Shown: in pieces, positions 28,975 through 37,163 of the stretch
How positions within the stretch are numbered: position 1 is the stretch's first letter
How the letters are laid out: each line of letters opens with the position of its first letter
Source: Bradyrhizobium oligotrophicum S58
GTDB taxonomy: Bacteria > Pseudomonadota > Alphaproteobacteria > Rhizobiales > Xanthobacteraceae
Length of the DNA: 64,000 bases
NCBI RefSeq assembly: GCF_000344805.1
Contig: NC_020453.1
Location: 3,381,001 to 3,445,000, forward strand
Reading direction: 5' to 3'
The notes under the pieces: model-generated
Seen by the model: only the letters and a program-made list of their open reading frames with translations
Told to the model about the DNA's origin: nothing
Databases searched by the model: none
Position numbers and translations under genes: made by a program

Positions 28975-31019
28975 GCCACGAGACTCCGCAGATCGGCTTC
29001 GCCAGCCGGGTAGGCCGGCGCAGCCGGGAACAGCCCCATGCGAATGCCGACGAGGCCGATCAGCGCATCTTCCTGCGCCTGCGCCTTCGGCTCATCGAGC
29101 GTCCTGGCCAATGCGGCATCGATCGAGGCGAGCAATGCCGGCGCCATCGGCCGCGCCGGCTGAACTCGGCACGCAGCCGCGAGCCGGTCGAGCATCGCGT
29201 CGATGGCGGCCAAGGTCGCGGCAGTCAGGCTGTGACGCGCGCGGCGGAGGTCGATGATGTTGAGGCCGACCCGGATCTGGCCGAGATTGTCGAGGGTGCG
29301 GCGATCATCCTCGGGGATCGACGCGAAGCGTTGTGCGAGCAGGCCGAGGCGATCCAGCATCAGACCGACGAAGGCCGCGCGATCGTGGTGACCGCGCCGC
29401 TCCGCGGTGAGCGCCAGCGTTTCCCAGCTGGAGCGGAGCAGCCGCTGCGCGATCCATTCGGCGCGCGCCGAGCGCACCAGGCGGGTGAGGACCACCGCGG
29501 CGATCATCCCGACCATGAACGCGATCGCCGAATTGGCGTAGCTCTGGAAGTCCGCGGCATAGGTCGACTGCAGCGCCAGCAAGGTCGCGCCATTGGCGCC
29601 GAGCGCCATGCCGATCGGGGTCGTCCGGGGACGCGCGATCAGGATGCCGAACAGCAGAAAGGCCGGCGCCAAGCTGGCGATCAGCATCTCGACGTCGGAG
29701 ATCGCTGGAATGATCGCGAACAGGTACACCGCATCGATCACGATGGCGACCAGCGACCACGCCGCGAAACGGACGATGCTGGGCGCAGGATCATCCTGGG
29801 CGGCGAAGAACGAGCAGGCGACCGCGGCCATCATCGGCGCCGAGGCGCCGTCGGTCCATCCTGTCGCGATCCAGAACGCGCAGCAGACCAGGATGGCGAC
29901 CACCACGCCCGCGGCCGACCACAAAGCCAGCGCGTGATCGCGGTGCCGCGCCGGGGCGATGCCTTCCTCGGTCCGCAAGGCGAGTGGAACGTCCGATGTG
30001 TCCTGGTCCGCCGCGATCGCGACACTGAGGGTGCGGCAGTCATCGGAGATGTCGACCAGCTCGCGCAGCCGGATCAGCAGGCTTGCCGTGACGATCTGCT
30101 CCCAGGACGATTCTGCGTGAAGGGAGGGCTGCAGCGCCGCGATGGCGCCGCGGAGCTGCGCGGCCGGCTCGCGATGGTGGGTTTCGTCCACGATCCAGCG
30201 GGCCAAGCGCTGCAGCAGTTCTGCCAGCTGTGGCGCAATGTGTCCCTCGAGAGCGGCCAGACGGTCGTGAACCGAGCCGAGCAGCGGGAGCAGCAGCTGC
30301 ATGTGCAGCCGCAGCGCCCGCAAGCCGCGAACGGCATTGTGATCGGCCAGCCGGTCGAAGGCGAGATGCGTGGCGAGCGTGTCGATCTCGAGCGCCTCGG
30401 CGGCGAGGCCGAGACGGCGGGCCCGGTCGTCCCAGGTGCCGCCTTGTCCGAGCAGCACGTCGCGGCTCAGGCGGCGTGCATCCCGGAGCCAGTTGTCGAC
30501 CTTGGCCGCGACCGCCGGCGCAGCACTGCGCGGAAAGACGATCGTCGACACCAGCGTGGCGCAGACGATGCCGAGCGTGATCTCCTGCGACCGCGCCACC
30601 GCGACATCGAAGATGCTGCCGGGGTCGGTGACGGCCGGAAAACCGATCAGCGCGAGCGTGTAGCCCGCCAGCATGAACAGGTAGCTGCGGGGTGTGCGGT
30701 GGAGCAGCGATACGTAAAGGCAGGCGCCGGTCCACAGCGCCACCACGAGGCAGAGCAGCTCCGGTGCATTGACGAAATTGGGCACGATCGCAACGGAGGC
30801 CGCGGCTCCGGCGAGCGTTCCGAGCACGCGGTAGAACGCCTTCGACGCCGTTGCGCCCGCCAGCGGCTGCGACGTGATGTAGACGGTCGCCATCGCCCAA
30901 TATGGCCGGGGCAGGTCGATCCACAGCGCGATCAGCAGCGCCAGCATGGCCGCGCCGAACGTCTTGAGTGAGAATGCGAGGTCCGGGCCCCGCACCGAAA
31001 ATGACGTCATGTCCGGCAT
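28971..31019 (-). CDS. FUSC-family aromatic-acid efflux pump (AaeB-like)
   Basis: A 682-residue inner-membrane exporter with two blocks of hydrophobic helices (about residues 20-180 and 340-500) separated and followed by helical cytoplasmic domains. The YWAMATVYITSQPLAGATAS segment near residue 40 is the fusaric-acid-resistance/AaeB mark. The operon order supports aromatic carboxylic acid efflux. It overlaps the MarR gene by 13 bases, so regulator and pump are translated together. Confidence 0.88.
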   Translation of the reverse strand: MPDMTSFSVRGPDLAFSLKTFGAAMLALLIALWIDLPRPYWAMATVYITSQPLAGATASKAFYRVLGTLAGAAASVAIVPNFVNAPELLCLVVALWTGACLYVSLLHRTPRSYLFMLAGYTLALIGFPAVTDPGSIFDVAVARSQEITLGIVCATLVSTIVFPRSAAPAVAAKVDNWLRDARRLSRDVLLGQGGTWDDRARRLGLAAEALEIDTLATHLAFDRLADHNAVRGLRALRLHMQLLLPLLGSVHDRLAALEGHIAPQLAELLQRLARWIVDETHHREPAAQLRGAIAALQPSLHAESSWEQIVTASLLIRLRELVDISDDCRTLSVAIAADQDTSDVPLALRTEEGIAPARHRDHALALWSAAGVVVAILVCCAFWIATGWTDGASAPMMAAVACSFFAAQDDPAPSIVRFAAWSLVAIVIDAVYLFAIIPAISDVEMLIASLAPAFLLFGILIARPRTTPIGMALGANGATLLALQSTYAADFQSYANSAIAFMVGMIAAVVLTRLVRSARAEWIAQRLLRSSWETLALTAERRGHHDRAAFVGLMLDRLGLLAQRFASIPEDDRRTLDNLGQIRVGLNIIDLRRARHSLTAATLAAIDAMLDRLAAACRVQPARPMAPALLASIDAALARTLDEPKAQAQEDALIGLVGIRMGLFPAAPAYPAGEADLRSLVA

Positions 31020-31501
31020 GAGGCACCAGGATCGACCGGCGCGGCTTCGTGCAGCCGCTTCATGCGCTGCTCGATGCGATGCAAAACGTCGTAGGCAACC
31101 GCGAGGTCCTCCGGCGAGATGTCTTTCAGCAGAAAGCCTCTCACCCGCCGCAGCACCCCCTCGATCTCATCGGCCTTCGCTTCGCCCTTCGCGGTCAGAT
31201 GCAGTGTCTTGGCGCGGCGGTCGGTGGGATCCTCGCGTCGTTCCACCAGCTGCTCGGTCTGCAGCAGGTCGATCAAACGGACCAGCGAGGGGCCTTCGAT
31301 GCCGACGTCCTCGGCCAGGGCGCCCTGGCGAATGCCGGCGTTGTTCCGCCTGCCGTGTCTGGCCAAGGCGCGGAGCGGGTGGGCGGTGGCCTGCGACAGG
31401 CCGTGATCCACCAGCGCCCGATCGGCCTCACGTCGCCATAGCCGCGCGAGGCGGGCGATGAGAAGTCCGAATTCCGATTGGATCGTCTGGGCAGAAGTCA
31501 T
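31007..31501 (-). CDS. MarR-family transcriptional regulator (efflux operon repressor)
   Basis: A 164-residue winged-helix dimer of the MarR family. The core is LAEDVGIEGPSLVRLIDLLQ (recognition helix region) followed by the wing LVERREDPTDRRAKTLHLTAKG. It is the first gene of the FUSC/DUF1656/HlyD operon and overlaps the FUSC start. Most such regulators are autorepressors released by aromatic ligands. A 17-bp dyad immediately upstream (31516-31532) fits an operator. Confidence 0.9.
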   Translation of the reverse strand: MTSAQTIQSEFGLLIARLARLWRREADRALVDHGLSQATAHPLRALARHGRRNNAGIRQGALAEDVGIEGPSLVRLIDLLQTEQLVERREDPTDRRAKTLHLTAKGEAKADEIEGVLRRVRGFLLKDISPEDLAVAYDVLHRIEQRMKRLHEAAPVDPGASCRT

Positions 31502-31515
31502 GTCGTTTAGATAGG

Positions 31516-31532
31516 AAGATAATCATTAGCTT
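31516..31532. promoter_or_regulatory. Probable MarR operator
   Basis: AAGATAATCATTAGCTT is a 17-base dyad centred on one base, with a single mismatched pair (arms AAGxTAAT and ATTAxCTT). It lies 15 bases upstream of the MarR start in an AT-rich island within a GC-rich genome. Size, position and neighbour fit a MarR autoregulatory operator. Confidence 0.5.
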
Positions 31533-31616
31533 ACAATCGATTCGGCCGAAGATGGGGTATGTTGGGCTGGGGTAGCTGGAGCTGGTTCCCCGGCTTCGAC
31601 AGGAACTCGCCGCCGC

Positions 31617-33371
31617 TCAGCGCAGCGGCTTCTTCAGCAGCGAGAAGCGGTCGGGGTCGAGACCCATCGACGGCTGCAGCATCGGCGCGTCCAGCGAGGC
31701 GGACATCGCGCCGCGATCTCCGAGACTGCTGGCGCCGCCGTCGCCGCTCGCGGCATCGCGGCTCGAGGTCGCGCCGCGCCAGCGTTCCAGCACGGCGCTG
31801 ACGAAATGCATGTCGTGTCCGGCATTGACGGAGCGGACGGTCGCGATCGTCGCTTCGCTGCGCGGCAGTTGATGCAGCGGCACCTCCTTGAAGCGCAGCC
31901 GGGTCGGTAGCGCGACGCCTTCGCCGAAGGCCAGCACTTCGCGGGTGCCGAGCGAGGGCACGAAGGACAGCAGGTTGGCGGCGGCGTCCGAGACCGCGGA
32001 GCGCAGCAGCGACTGGTCGCGCTCGTTGGCCAAGCGCATCGTGAACAGCGTGTTGCACTGGGAGATGATGGTGGCGTCGAGCTCGGCCGGCCGCTGGGTG
32101 ATCAGGCCGAGATAGACGCCGTATTTGCGGCCTTCCTTGGCGATGCGCGAGATCGCCTTGCGGGTCGGCCCGAAGCCGATCGAGCGGTCGGCGGAGGCGT
32201 AGCGGTGGGCTTCTTCGCAGACGAACAGCAGCGGCGAGACGCCATCGCTCCACAGCCCGAAATCGAACGCCATGCGGCACACCACCGACACGACGGAATC
32301 GACCACCTCGGCCGGGAAACCGGCGAGCTGCATCACTGTCATCGGCCGGCCGTTGGCGGGCAGGCGGAACAGATGGCTGATGACCTCGGCCATGGTGTCG
32401 CCGCCGACATTGGCGTTGTCGAACATGAAGGCGTAGCGCGGGTCGTTGCGCACGGTCTCGATGCGCGAGATCAGCTTGTGATAGATGATGCGCGAGGAGC
32501 GGTTCTCGAGCTTGCCCATGCGCTCGTCGATCAGGTTGATCAGGTCGACGAGGCGATAGGGCACCGGCGTATCGACCGTGTAGCCGACGGTCTTGGGATC
32601 GACGCGCTTCAGCCCGATGCGGTCCGTGTTCTGGTACTGGGTGTAGATGCCCTTGGCCAGCGGAATGACCTCGGCGAGGATGTCGAGCTCTTCCGGCACG
32701 CCGGGCCGGCCGCCGAACAGGACGTCGACGATCTCCTCGAAATTGAACAGCCAGAACGGCAGCTTCAGATTGCGCGGGTTCAGCACCAGCGCGCGCTCGC
32801 CGAAGCAGCGGCCATATTCGTTGTGGACGTCGAGCAGGAAGATGCGCAGGTTCGGCCGGGCCTTGAGGATCTCGTTGAGCAGCAGCGAGACGCCGGTGGA
32901 TTTGCCGACGCCGGTCGATCCCAGCACGGCGAAGTGCTTCGACAGCATTTCCTCGACATTGACGCAGGCCCGCACCGTGGTGTCCTGCTGCAGCGCGCCG
33001 ATGTCGATGTGGTCTCCCGCCGTCGGCGTGTAGATCGTGCGCAGCTCCTGGCTGGTGATCATCTCGACCGCGTCGCCGATGGTCGGATAATGCGTGACGC
33101 CGCGCTGGAACTTGGGCCGGTCGGCGGGCCCGAGAATCTCGCCGAGCAGGTCCACCGACGCCGTCGCGACGTATTCGCTGGCCTGCGAGAGGTCTTCGCT
33201 GGTGACCTCGGTGATGATCGCGATGATCGTGGCGCTCGGGCAGCGAATGCTGATGAAACGGCCGACCGTCGCGCGGACATCGGAGACGGTCATCTGCTGG
33301 GTCGACAGAATGCCGACGCGGGCCAGGGAGCCTCGCACCGAGATCACGCGTCCGAAGGATGTCACGGTCAT
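31617..33371 (-). CDS. HerA-type ATPase (HAS-barrel/DUF87 family)
   Basis: A 584-residue hexameric ATPase of the FtsK/HerA group. An N-terminal HAS-barrel-like domain (about 1-130) precedes Walker A GSTGVGKST (residues 151-159), with DVHNEYGRCFG next and the Walker B-like LLFVCEEAHRYA further on, then an ATRKAISRIAKEGRKYG-like arginine-finger helix. In archaea and some bacteria HerA works with the NurA nuclease in DNA-end resection or defence; no NurA or DUF4435-like partner is adjacent. I use ATG 33371; a GTG at 33440 would add 23 residues. Confidence 0.85.
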   Translation of the reverse strand: MTVTSFGRVISVRGSLARVGILSTQQMTVSDVRATVGRFISIRCPSATIIAIITEVTSEDLSQASEYVATASVDLLGEILGPADRPKFQRGVTHYPTIGDAVEMITSQELRTIYTPTAGDHIDIGALQQDTTVRACVNVEEMLSKHFAVLGSTGVGKSTGVSLLLNEILKARPNLRIFLLDVHNEYGRCFGERALVLNPRNLKLPFWLFNFEEIVDVLFGGRPGVPEELDILAEVIPLAKGIYTQYQNTDRIGLKRVDPKTVGYTVDTPVPYRLVDLINLIDERMGKLENRSSRIIYHKLISRIETVRNDPRYAFMFDNANVGGDTMAEVISHLFRLPANGRPMTVMQLAGFPAEVVDSVVSVVCRMAFDFGLWSDGVSPLLFVCEEAHRYASADRSIGFGPTRKAISRIAKEGRKYGVYLGLITQRPAELDATIISQCNTLFTMRLANERDQSLLRSAVSDAAANLLSFVPSLGTREVLAFGEGVALPTRLRFKEVPLHQLPRSEATIATVRSVNAGHDMHFVSAVLERWRGATSSRDAASGDGGASSLGDRGAMSASLDAPMLQPSMGLDPDRFSLLKKPLR

Positions 33372-33785
33372 GAAACCTGTGGTGATGTGTTGAGCTGACA
33401 CCTTCTCTGCAGGGACTGGAAAATTTGTTAAGCGGCTCACAGTTGAGGGGCCCTCAGCGCCCGCCGGTGCGATTCAAGGCCTGTTCGCCGGGTCGCGAAA
33501 GCGGCTTCTCAAAGCGACGTAACGCATTGGGGCATAACGCTTTCTGCGTCCTGCGCTAAACCATCGCACGAGCCGATCCGATTTACGTTCGATTCACCAT
33601 CTTTAAGGCTGCTTCGGATGTTGGCCCGGATCGGGGAACGCTGCGCCTATGTGCCAGTCCGGCCGCCGGTGGCTCCCCGGCCGCGCGGGGATTTGATCGC
33701 GGTCAATCTGGAATTCCTGGCGGCCGGTTATAGTCTTCGCGTCAAGCGCGAGGGGGCGGATGCCGGCCGATCTCGTCGAACGCAA
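33372..33785. other. Non-coding stretch between herA-like and hsp20 genes
   Basis: About 410 bases without a convincing gene. It holds the promoter regions of the HerA-like gene (leftward) and Hsp20 (rightward). A direct repeat TAACGC appears twice near 33520-33540, and a TTATAG resembling a minus-10 box lies near 33728. No heat-shock sigma consensus was clear by eye. Confidence 0.5.
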
Positions 33786-33812
33786 TGGTCGCGCCCATGC
33801 CGCCAGAGAACG

Positions 33813-33835
33813 ATCCTCGCGTGAAGCAGGAGGAT
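33813..33835 (+). promoter_or_regulatory. Hairpin over the hsp20 ribosome-binding site (candidate RNA thermometer)
   Basis: ATCCTC (33813-33818) pairs with GAGGAT (33830-33835), and GC/GC pairs (33819-33820 with 33826-33827) extend the stem around a GUGAA loop, with AG bulged. The strong ribosome-binding site AGGAGG (33828-33833), eight bases before the hsp20 ATG, lies partly in the stem. Melting at high temperature would expose it. It does not show the exact ROSE consensus known from Bradyrhizobium. Confidence 0.45.
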
Positions 33836-33841
33836 GAAGTC

Positions 33842-34363
33842 ATGGCTGAACCCACCAAGCTGCCCGTCAATACCGAGAATGCCAACGCGCCATCCGTGCA
33901 GGGATGGCGGCCGTTCGAGAACCTGCGCCGCGAGATCGATCGCGTGTTCGAGGACTTCCACGGCGGAATCTGGCGCACGCCGTCGCTGTTCGATTCGTTG
34001 CCGAGCCTGGCGCGGGCGCGGTCCTTTGCCGTGGCGCCGGCGGTCGACGTTGCCGAACACGCCAACGCCTATGAGGTCTCGGCCGAGCTGCCGGGGCTCG
34101 ACGAGAAGAACGTCGAGGTGAAAGTCGCCAACGGCGTGCTGTCGATCAGGGGCGAGAAGCAGGAGGACAAGGAGGAGAAGAAGAAGGACTATTACGTCCG
34201 TGAGCGCAGCTTCGGATCGTTCGAACGTTCCTTCCAGATCCCCGACGGCGTCGACACCGACAAGATCGAGGCGGTGTTCAAGCAGGGGGTGCTCAAGGTC
34301 TCCCTGCCGAAGAAGCCGGAGGTGCAGAAGTCTGCCAAGACCATCGACATCAAGGCGGCCTGA
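33842..34363 (+). CDS. Hsp20/alpha-crystallin small heat-shock protein
   Basis: A 173-residue small chaperone that holds unfolding proteins in the cytoplasm. The alpha-crystallin domain spans about residues 60-155, with VAEHANAYEVSAELPGLDEK, the ANGVLSIRGEKQ beta-strand and the closing FKQGVLKVSLPKKPE. A short variable N-terminus contains GWRPFENLRREIDRVF. The start is the ATG at 33842, eight bases after a perfect AGGAGG. A good terminator follows at 34438-34462, so it is probably a single-gene unit. Confidence 0.93.
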   Translation: MAEPTKLPVNTENANAPSVQGWRPFENLRREIDRVFEDFHGGIWRTPSLFDSLPSLARARSFAVAPAVDVAEHANAYEVSAELPGLDEKNVEVKVANGVLSIRGEKQEDKEEKKKDYYVRERSFGSFERSFQIPDGVDTDKIEAVFKQGVLKVSLPKKPEVQKSAKTIDIKAA

Positions 34364-34392
34364 GCCGGCGTTGCGTTCTGGAGCCCGCCGCG

Positions 34393-34414
34393 CTGTCCCA
34401 TGATCATGGGACAG
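34393..34414. repeat. Perfect 22-bp palindrome downstream of hsp20
   Basis: The 22 bases from 34393 to 34414 equal their own reverse complement exactly (half-site CTGTCCCATGA). It starts 30 bases after the hsp20 stop and about 25 bases before the terminator. It has no loop, so it is more like a protein-binding site than an RNA hairpin. Confidence 0.85.
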
Positions 34415-34437
34415 CCGACGGCCTGGATGCCGACGAA

Positions 34438-34462
34438 GGGCCGCACTCGCGGCCCTTTTTTT
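34438..34462 (+). terminator. Rho-independent terminator of hsp20
   Basis: GGGCCGC (34438-34444) pairs perfectly with GCGGCCC (34449-34455) around an ACTC loop, and seven T residues follow directly (34456-34462). This is the cleanest intrinsic terminator in the window. Confidence 0.92.
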
Positions 34463-34544
34463 CACCGGGCCGTCCGGCTAATCTATCGGTCAAGCAGACG
34501 GTCGGCGATGCCGGACCGGGGACGATCGAAAGGGAGACGAGACG

Positions 34545-35462
34545 ATGGGCAAGCTCGCGCTGGCGGCCAAGATCACGCATGTGCCGTCGATGTATCTCAG
34601 CGAGCTGGATGGCCCAGCCAAGGGCAAGCGGCAGCCGGCGATCGACGGCCACCTCGAGATCGGCCGGCGTTGCCGCGAGGCCGGCGTCGACACCATCGTC
34701 GTGTTCGACACTCATTGGCTGGTGAATGCCGGCTATCACATCAACTGCGCGCCGCATTTCGAAGGGCTCTACACCTCGAACGAGCTGCCGCACTTCATCG
34801 CCAACATGACTTATGCGTATGACGGCAATCCGGAGCTCGGCCGCATCCTGGCGGACGGCGCCAATGCACATGGCATCACCACGATGGCGCATGCGGCGAC
34901 CTCGCTGGCGCTGGAATACGGCACCTTGGTGCCAATGCGCTACATGAACGCCGACCGCCACTTCAAGGTGGTCTCGGTCTCGGCGCTGTGCACCTCGCAT
35001 TATCTCGCCGACAGCGCCAAGCTCGGCTGGGCATTCCGCCGCGCGGTCGAGGATCACTACGAGGGCACGGTGGCGTTCTTCGCGTCGGGTTCGCTGAGCC
35101 ACCGCTTTGCCCAGAACGGCACCGCCGACGAATATCGCGACCGGATGTTCAGCCCGTTCCTGGAGCGGCTCGATCACGAGGTGATCCAGATGTGGGAGCA
35201 CGGCGAGTGGCCGGATTTCTGCGACATGCTGCCCGAATATGCCAGCAAGGGCCACGGCGAGGGCTTCATGCACGACACCGCCATGCTGCTCGGCGCGCTC
35301 GGCTGGAACCATTACGACCGTGGCGTCGAGGTGGTGACGCCGTTCTTCCCATCGTCGGGTACGGGCCAGATCAATGCGATCTTTCCGGTCGCGCCGATGC
35401 CCAGCGCGATCGACGATATCGGCCGGCCGCGCGCCGCCGCGCTCGCCGGCGGACGTCTGTAA
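34545..35462 (+). CDS. Class III extradiol ring-cleavage dioxygenase (3,4-dihydroxyphenylacetate 2,3-dioxygenase-like)
   Basis: A 305-residue LigB-family dioxygenase that opens catechol-type rings using Fe(II). The opening AAKITHVPSMYLSEL carries the first metal histidine; FDTHWLV gives the second; FFASGSLSHRFAQ is the conserved acid-base histidine region. Length and the HVPSM start match the homoprotocatechuate (HpaD) subgroup, so hydroxyphenylacetate breakdown is the best guess. No other hpa genes are adjacent. The ATG at 34545 follows a GGGAGACGAGACG ribosome-binding stretch. Confidence 0.8.
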   Translation: MGKLALAAKITHVPSMYLSELDGPAKGKRQPAIDGHLEIGRRCREAGVDTIVVFDTHWLVNAGYHINCAPHFEGLYTSNELPHFIANMTYAYDGNPELGRILADGANAHGITTMAHAATSLALEYGTLVPMRYMNADRHFKVVSVSALCTSHYLADSAKLGWAFRRAVEDHYEGTVAFFASGSLSHRFAQNGTADEYRDRMFSPFLERLDHEVIQMWEHGEWPDFCDMLPEYASKGHGEGFMHDTAMLLGALGWNHYDRGVEVVTPFFPSSGTGQINAIFPVAPMPSAIDDIGRPRAAALAGGRL

Positions 35463-35475
35463 CGCGCGGATCGCT

Positions 35476-35925
35476 TCACCAGACGCCTGCGCGCCTGAGC
35501 ATCTCGACGATGTCCTCGGGATAGACCTGATCGCTCGTCGCCGAGAGTTCTGCCTGGTGCCACCAGCGCTGTGCGGCGATGGCGGCGCGCTCGAGCTCGG
35601 TCCAATGCGTCGATGAGATGTCGGCGCTGCCGACCTTGATGAGAAAGTAGCGCTCGTCCGAGCTGACCTGCTCGCCGTCCACCAGCGTGAACGTGACCGA
35701 TCGCCGGGCGATCTGTGGCCCGGCATCGTCGATTCGGATCCCGGTCTCTTCGAACATCTCCCGGCACGCCGCGGCCCCATAGCTCTCGCCCGGATCGAGC
35801 CCGCCACCCGGCGTCGCCCAGAACTGCTGTCCGGTCAACGCGCCGGCGAGGTGAACGAATTTGAACAGCAGGAGCCTGCCGTCGGGATCGATGACGAGCA
35901 GGCGGGACGAGGGACGTTCACGCAT
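35476..35925 (-). CDS. Nudix hydrolase
   Basis: A 149-residue pyrophosphohydrolase. The Nudix box is complete from Gly41 to Gly62: GGLDPGESYGAAACREMFEE, followed by TG, with Glu47, Arg55, Glu56, Glu59 and Glu60 in position. The substrate (a nucleoside diphosphate linked to X) cannot be told. I chose the ATG at 35925; another in-frame ATG at 35978 would add about 18 residues, and neither has a strong ribosome-binding site. It is convergent with the dioxygenase gene, 13 bases apart. Confidence 0.85.
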   Translation of the reverse strand: MRERPSSRLLVIDPDGRLLLFKFVHLAGALTGQQFWATPGGGLDPGESYGAAACREMFEETGIRIDDAGPQIARRSVTFTLVDGEQVSSDERYFLIKVGSADISSTHWTELERAAIAAQRWWHQAELSATSDQVYPEDIVEMLRRAGVW

Positions 35926-36166
35926 GTGACGAGCGCTTTCTGGTGAGCTCCGGAGCAGGGCGCGTGCGCGCTCTGCATGACGCATGTCGTCGCTGGCGAC
36001 CATGTGTCCGAGCTTTGCAAGCATATCACCTTGTGAGCCGCCGACGTCACCATCGCGGCGTTCTGCCGATATGAGAGGCGCTACGACGTCGAGGATTTTG
36101 CGCGTTGAACTTTGGCGCCCTCGGCACGACCAATGCGTGACGAATCCGAGGCCCGGTGATCGCCTG

Positions 36167-36685
36167 ATGCTGATGAGAATTCTTTTGCTGAGCGCGTTGC
36201 TCGCGGCGTCCAGCGCGGTGGCTGCGCCTGCGTCTGATCGTGCGGCCTGCAACGTCGAGGTCGACATCACCGACCGCGATCCGAACGGCGCCAATGTCCG
36301 TGCCGAGCCTGGCGGCAGCATCGTCAAGGCCATGAAGAATCCGAGCAGCGACGGCTGGATCGTCGTGCACCTCACCGCGCAGCAGGGCGACTGGTTCGAG
36401 ATCGACCGGGCCGTTCTGATCGACGTCGATCAGGGCAAGGAAAACGTGATCTTCCAGGGCAGGGGCTTCGTGCATCGGGGCGTGGTGGGGGCCAGTGGCC
36501 TGCAGAACGGCGCGGTGATTTATCGCGATCATGCCGCCTCGAGCGCGAAGCTCGATCCGCATGCGAGCGGGGATCAGGCGGTCGAACTGCTCGGCTGCTT
36601 CGGCGACTTTGCCAGGATCCGCGTCAAGAAGGGCATCGGCTGGACCCGGCAGCTCTGCACCAACATGGTGACGACGTGCTCGTGA
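36167..36685 (+). CDS. Exported SH3-like domain protein
   Basis: A 172-residue secreted protein. A signal peptide (ILLLSALLAASSAVAA) is followed by a domain with DRDPNGANVRAEPGGSI, the NVRxxPG signature of bacterial SH3 domains that bind cell-wall peptides, and a DWFEIDRAV strand. It ends with a Cys-containing GWTRQLCTNMVTTCS tail. It could anchor to peptidoglycan or act as an inhibitor or sensor in the periplasm; no enzyme domain is present. Two ATGs (36167 and 36173) are equally possible. Confidence 0.75.
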   Translation: MLMRILLLSALLAASSAVAAPASDRAACNVEVDITDRDPNGANVRAEPGGSIVKAMKNPSSDGWIVVHLTAQQGDWFEIDRAVLIDVDQGKENVIFQGRGFVHRGVVGASGLQNGAVIYRDHAASSAKLDPHASGDQAVELLGCFGDFARIRVKKGIGWTRQLCTNMVTTCS

Positions 36686-36725
36686 GCCGCCACTGCCGGA
36701 CTACGGCGGCGGCCGATCGGACGCT

Positions 36726-36881
36726 TCAGGCCGCGTGGCGGTGCTGCGACAGCCGCTCGCGCTCGCGCCGGCACTCCGCCGCGAACTGGCGCAGCCGTTC
36801 GATGGTCAACGTGTCGGTGATGCTCCGCTCGAGCCGCTCGGCCCGCTCGATCTGGTCTTCGAGATCCGTCAGCTTGGTCAT
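36726..36881 (-). CDS. 51-residue charged helical protein
   Basis: A short protein starting MTKLTDLEDQIERAERLERS, with heptad-like Leu/Ile spacing and dense Glu/Arg, so it should be one long alpha-helix or coiled coil (LERSITDTLTIERLRQFAAE in the middle). A clear GGGAG ribosome-binding site lies seven to eleven bases upstream of ATG 36881. A 15-base palindrome follows 27 bases upstream. Similar tiny proteins occur in other Bradyrhizobium genomes as far as I recall, but no function is known to me. Confidence 0.6.
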   Translation of the reverse strand: MTKLTDLEDQIERAERLERSITDTLTIERLRQFAAECRRERERLSQHRHAA

Positions 36882-36907
36882 GTCCCGTCTCCCTGACCAG
36901 ACAATTT

Positions 36908-36922
36908 GAAGCAAATTGCTTC
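36908..36922. promoter_or_regulatory. 15-base palindrome upstream of the 51-residue gene
   Basis: GAAGCAA (36908-36914) and TTGCTTC (36916-36922) are exact complements around a single A. It lies 27 bases upstream of the start of the short helical protein on the minus strand. Position fits an operator; the binding protein is unknown. Confidence 0.45.
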
Positions 36923-37163
36923 GTTCCGGCCGGCTGAGGATCGTGGTGAATGGCAGGTTAATTCCGTGATCCGGCGCACGCTGGCGACGTTGTGATGGGG
37001 CGCTGTGCGGGTCGCGCTGACCCGCAGAACGGCTTCATCGGCGCGCAGCAGCCGTCGTATTCAAGGTTCAAGCGGGGGCGCGTTTGTTGCGGTCGGGCAG
37101 CGTTGTGATCGGGCAGCCCGTTCGCTAGCATGCGCGCATCATCCGCCTCCAAGGAAGCGTTCC

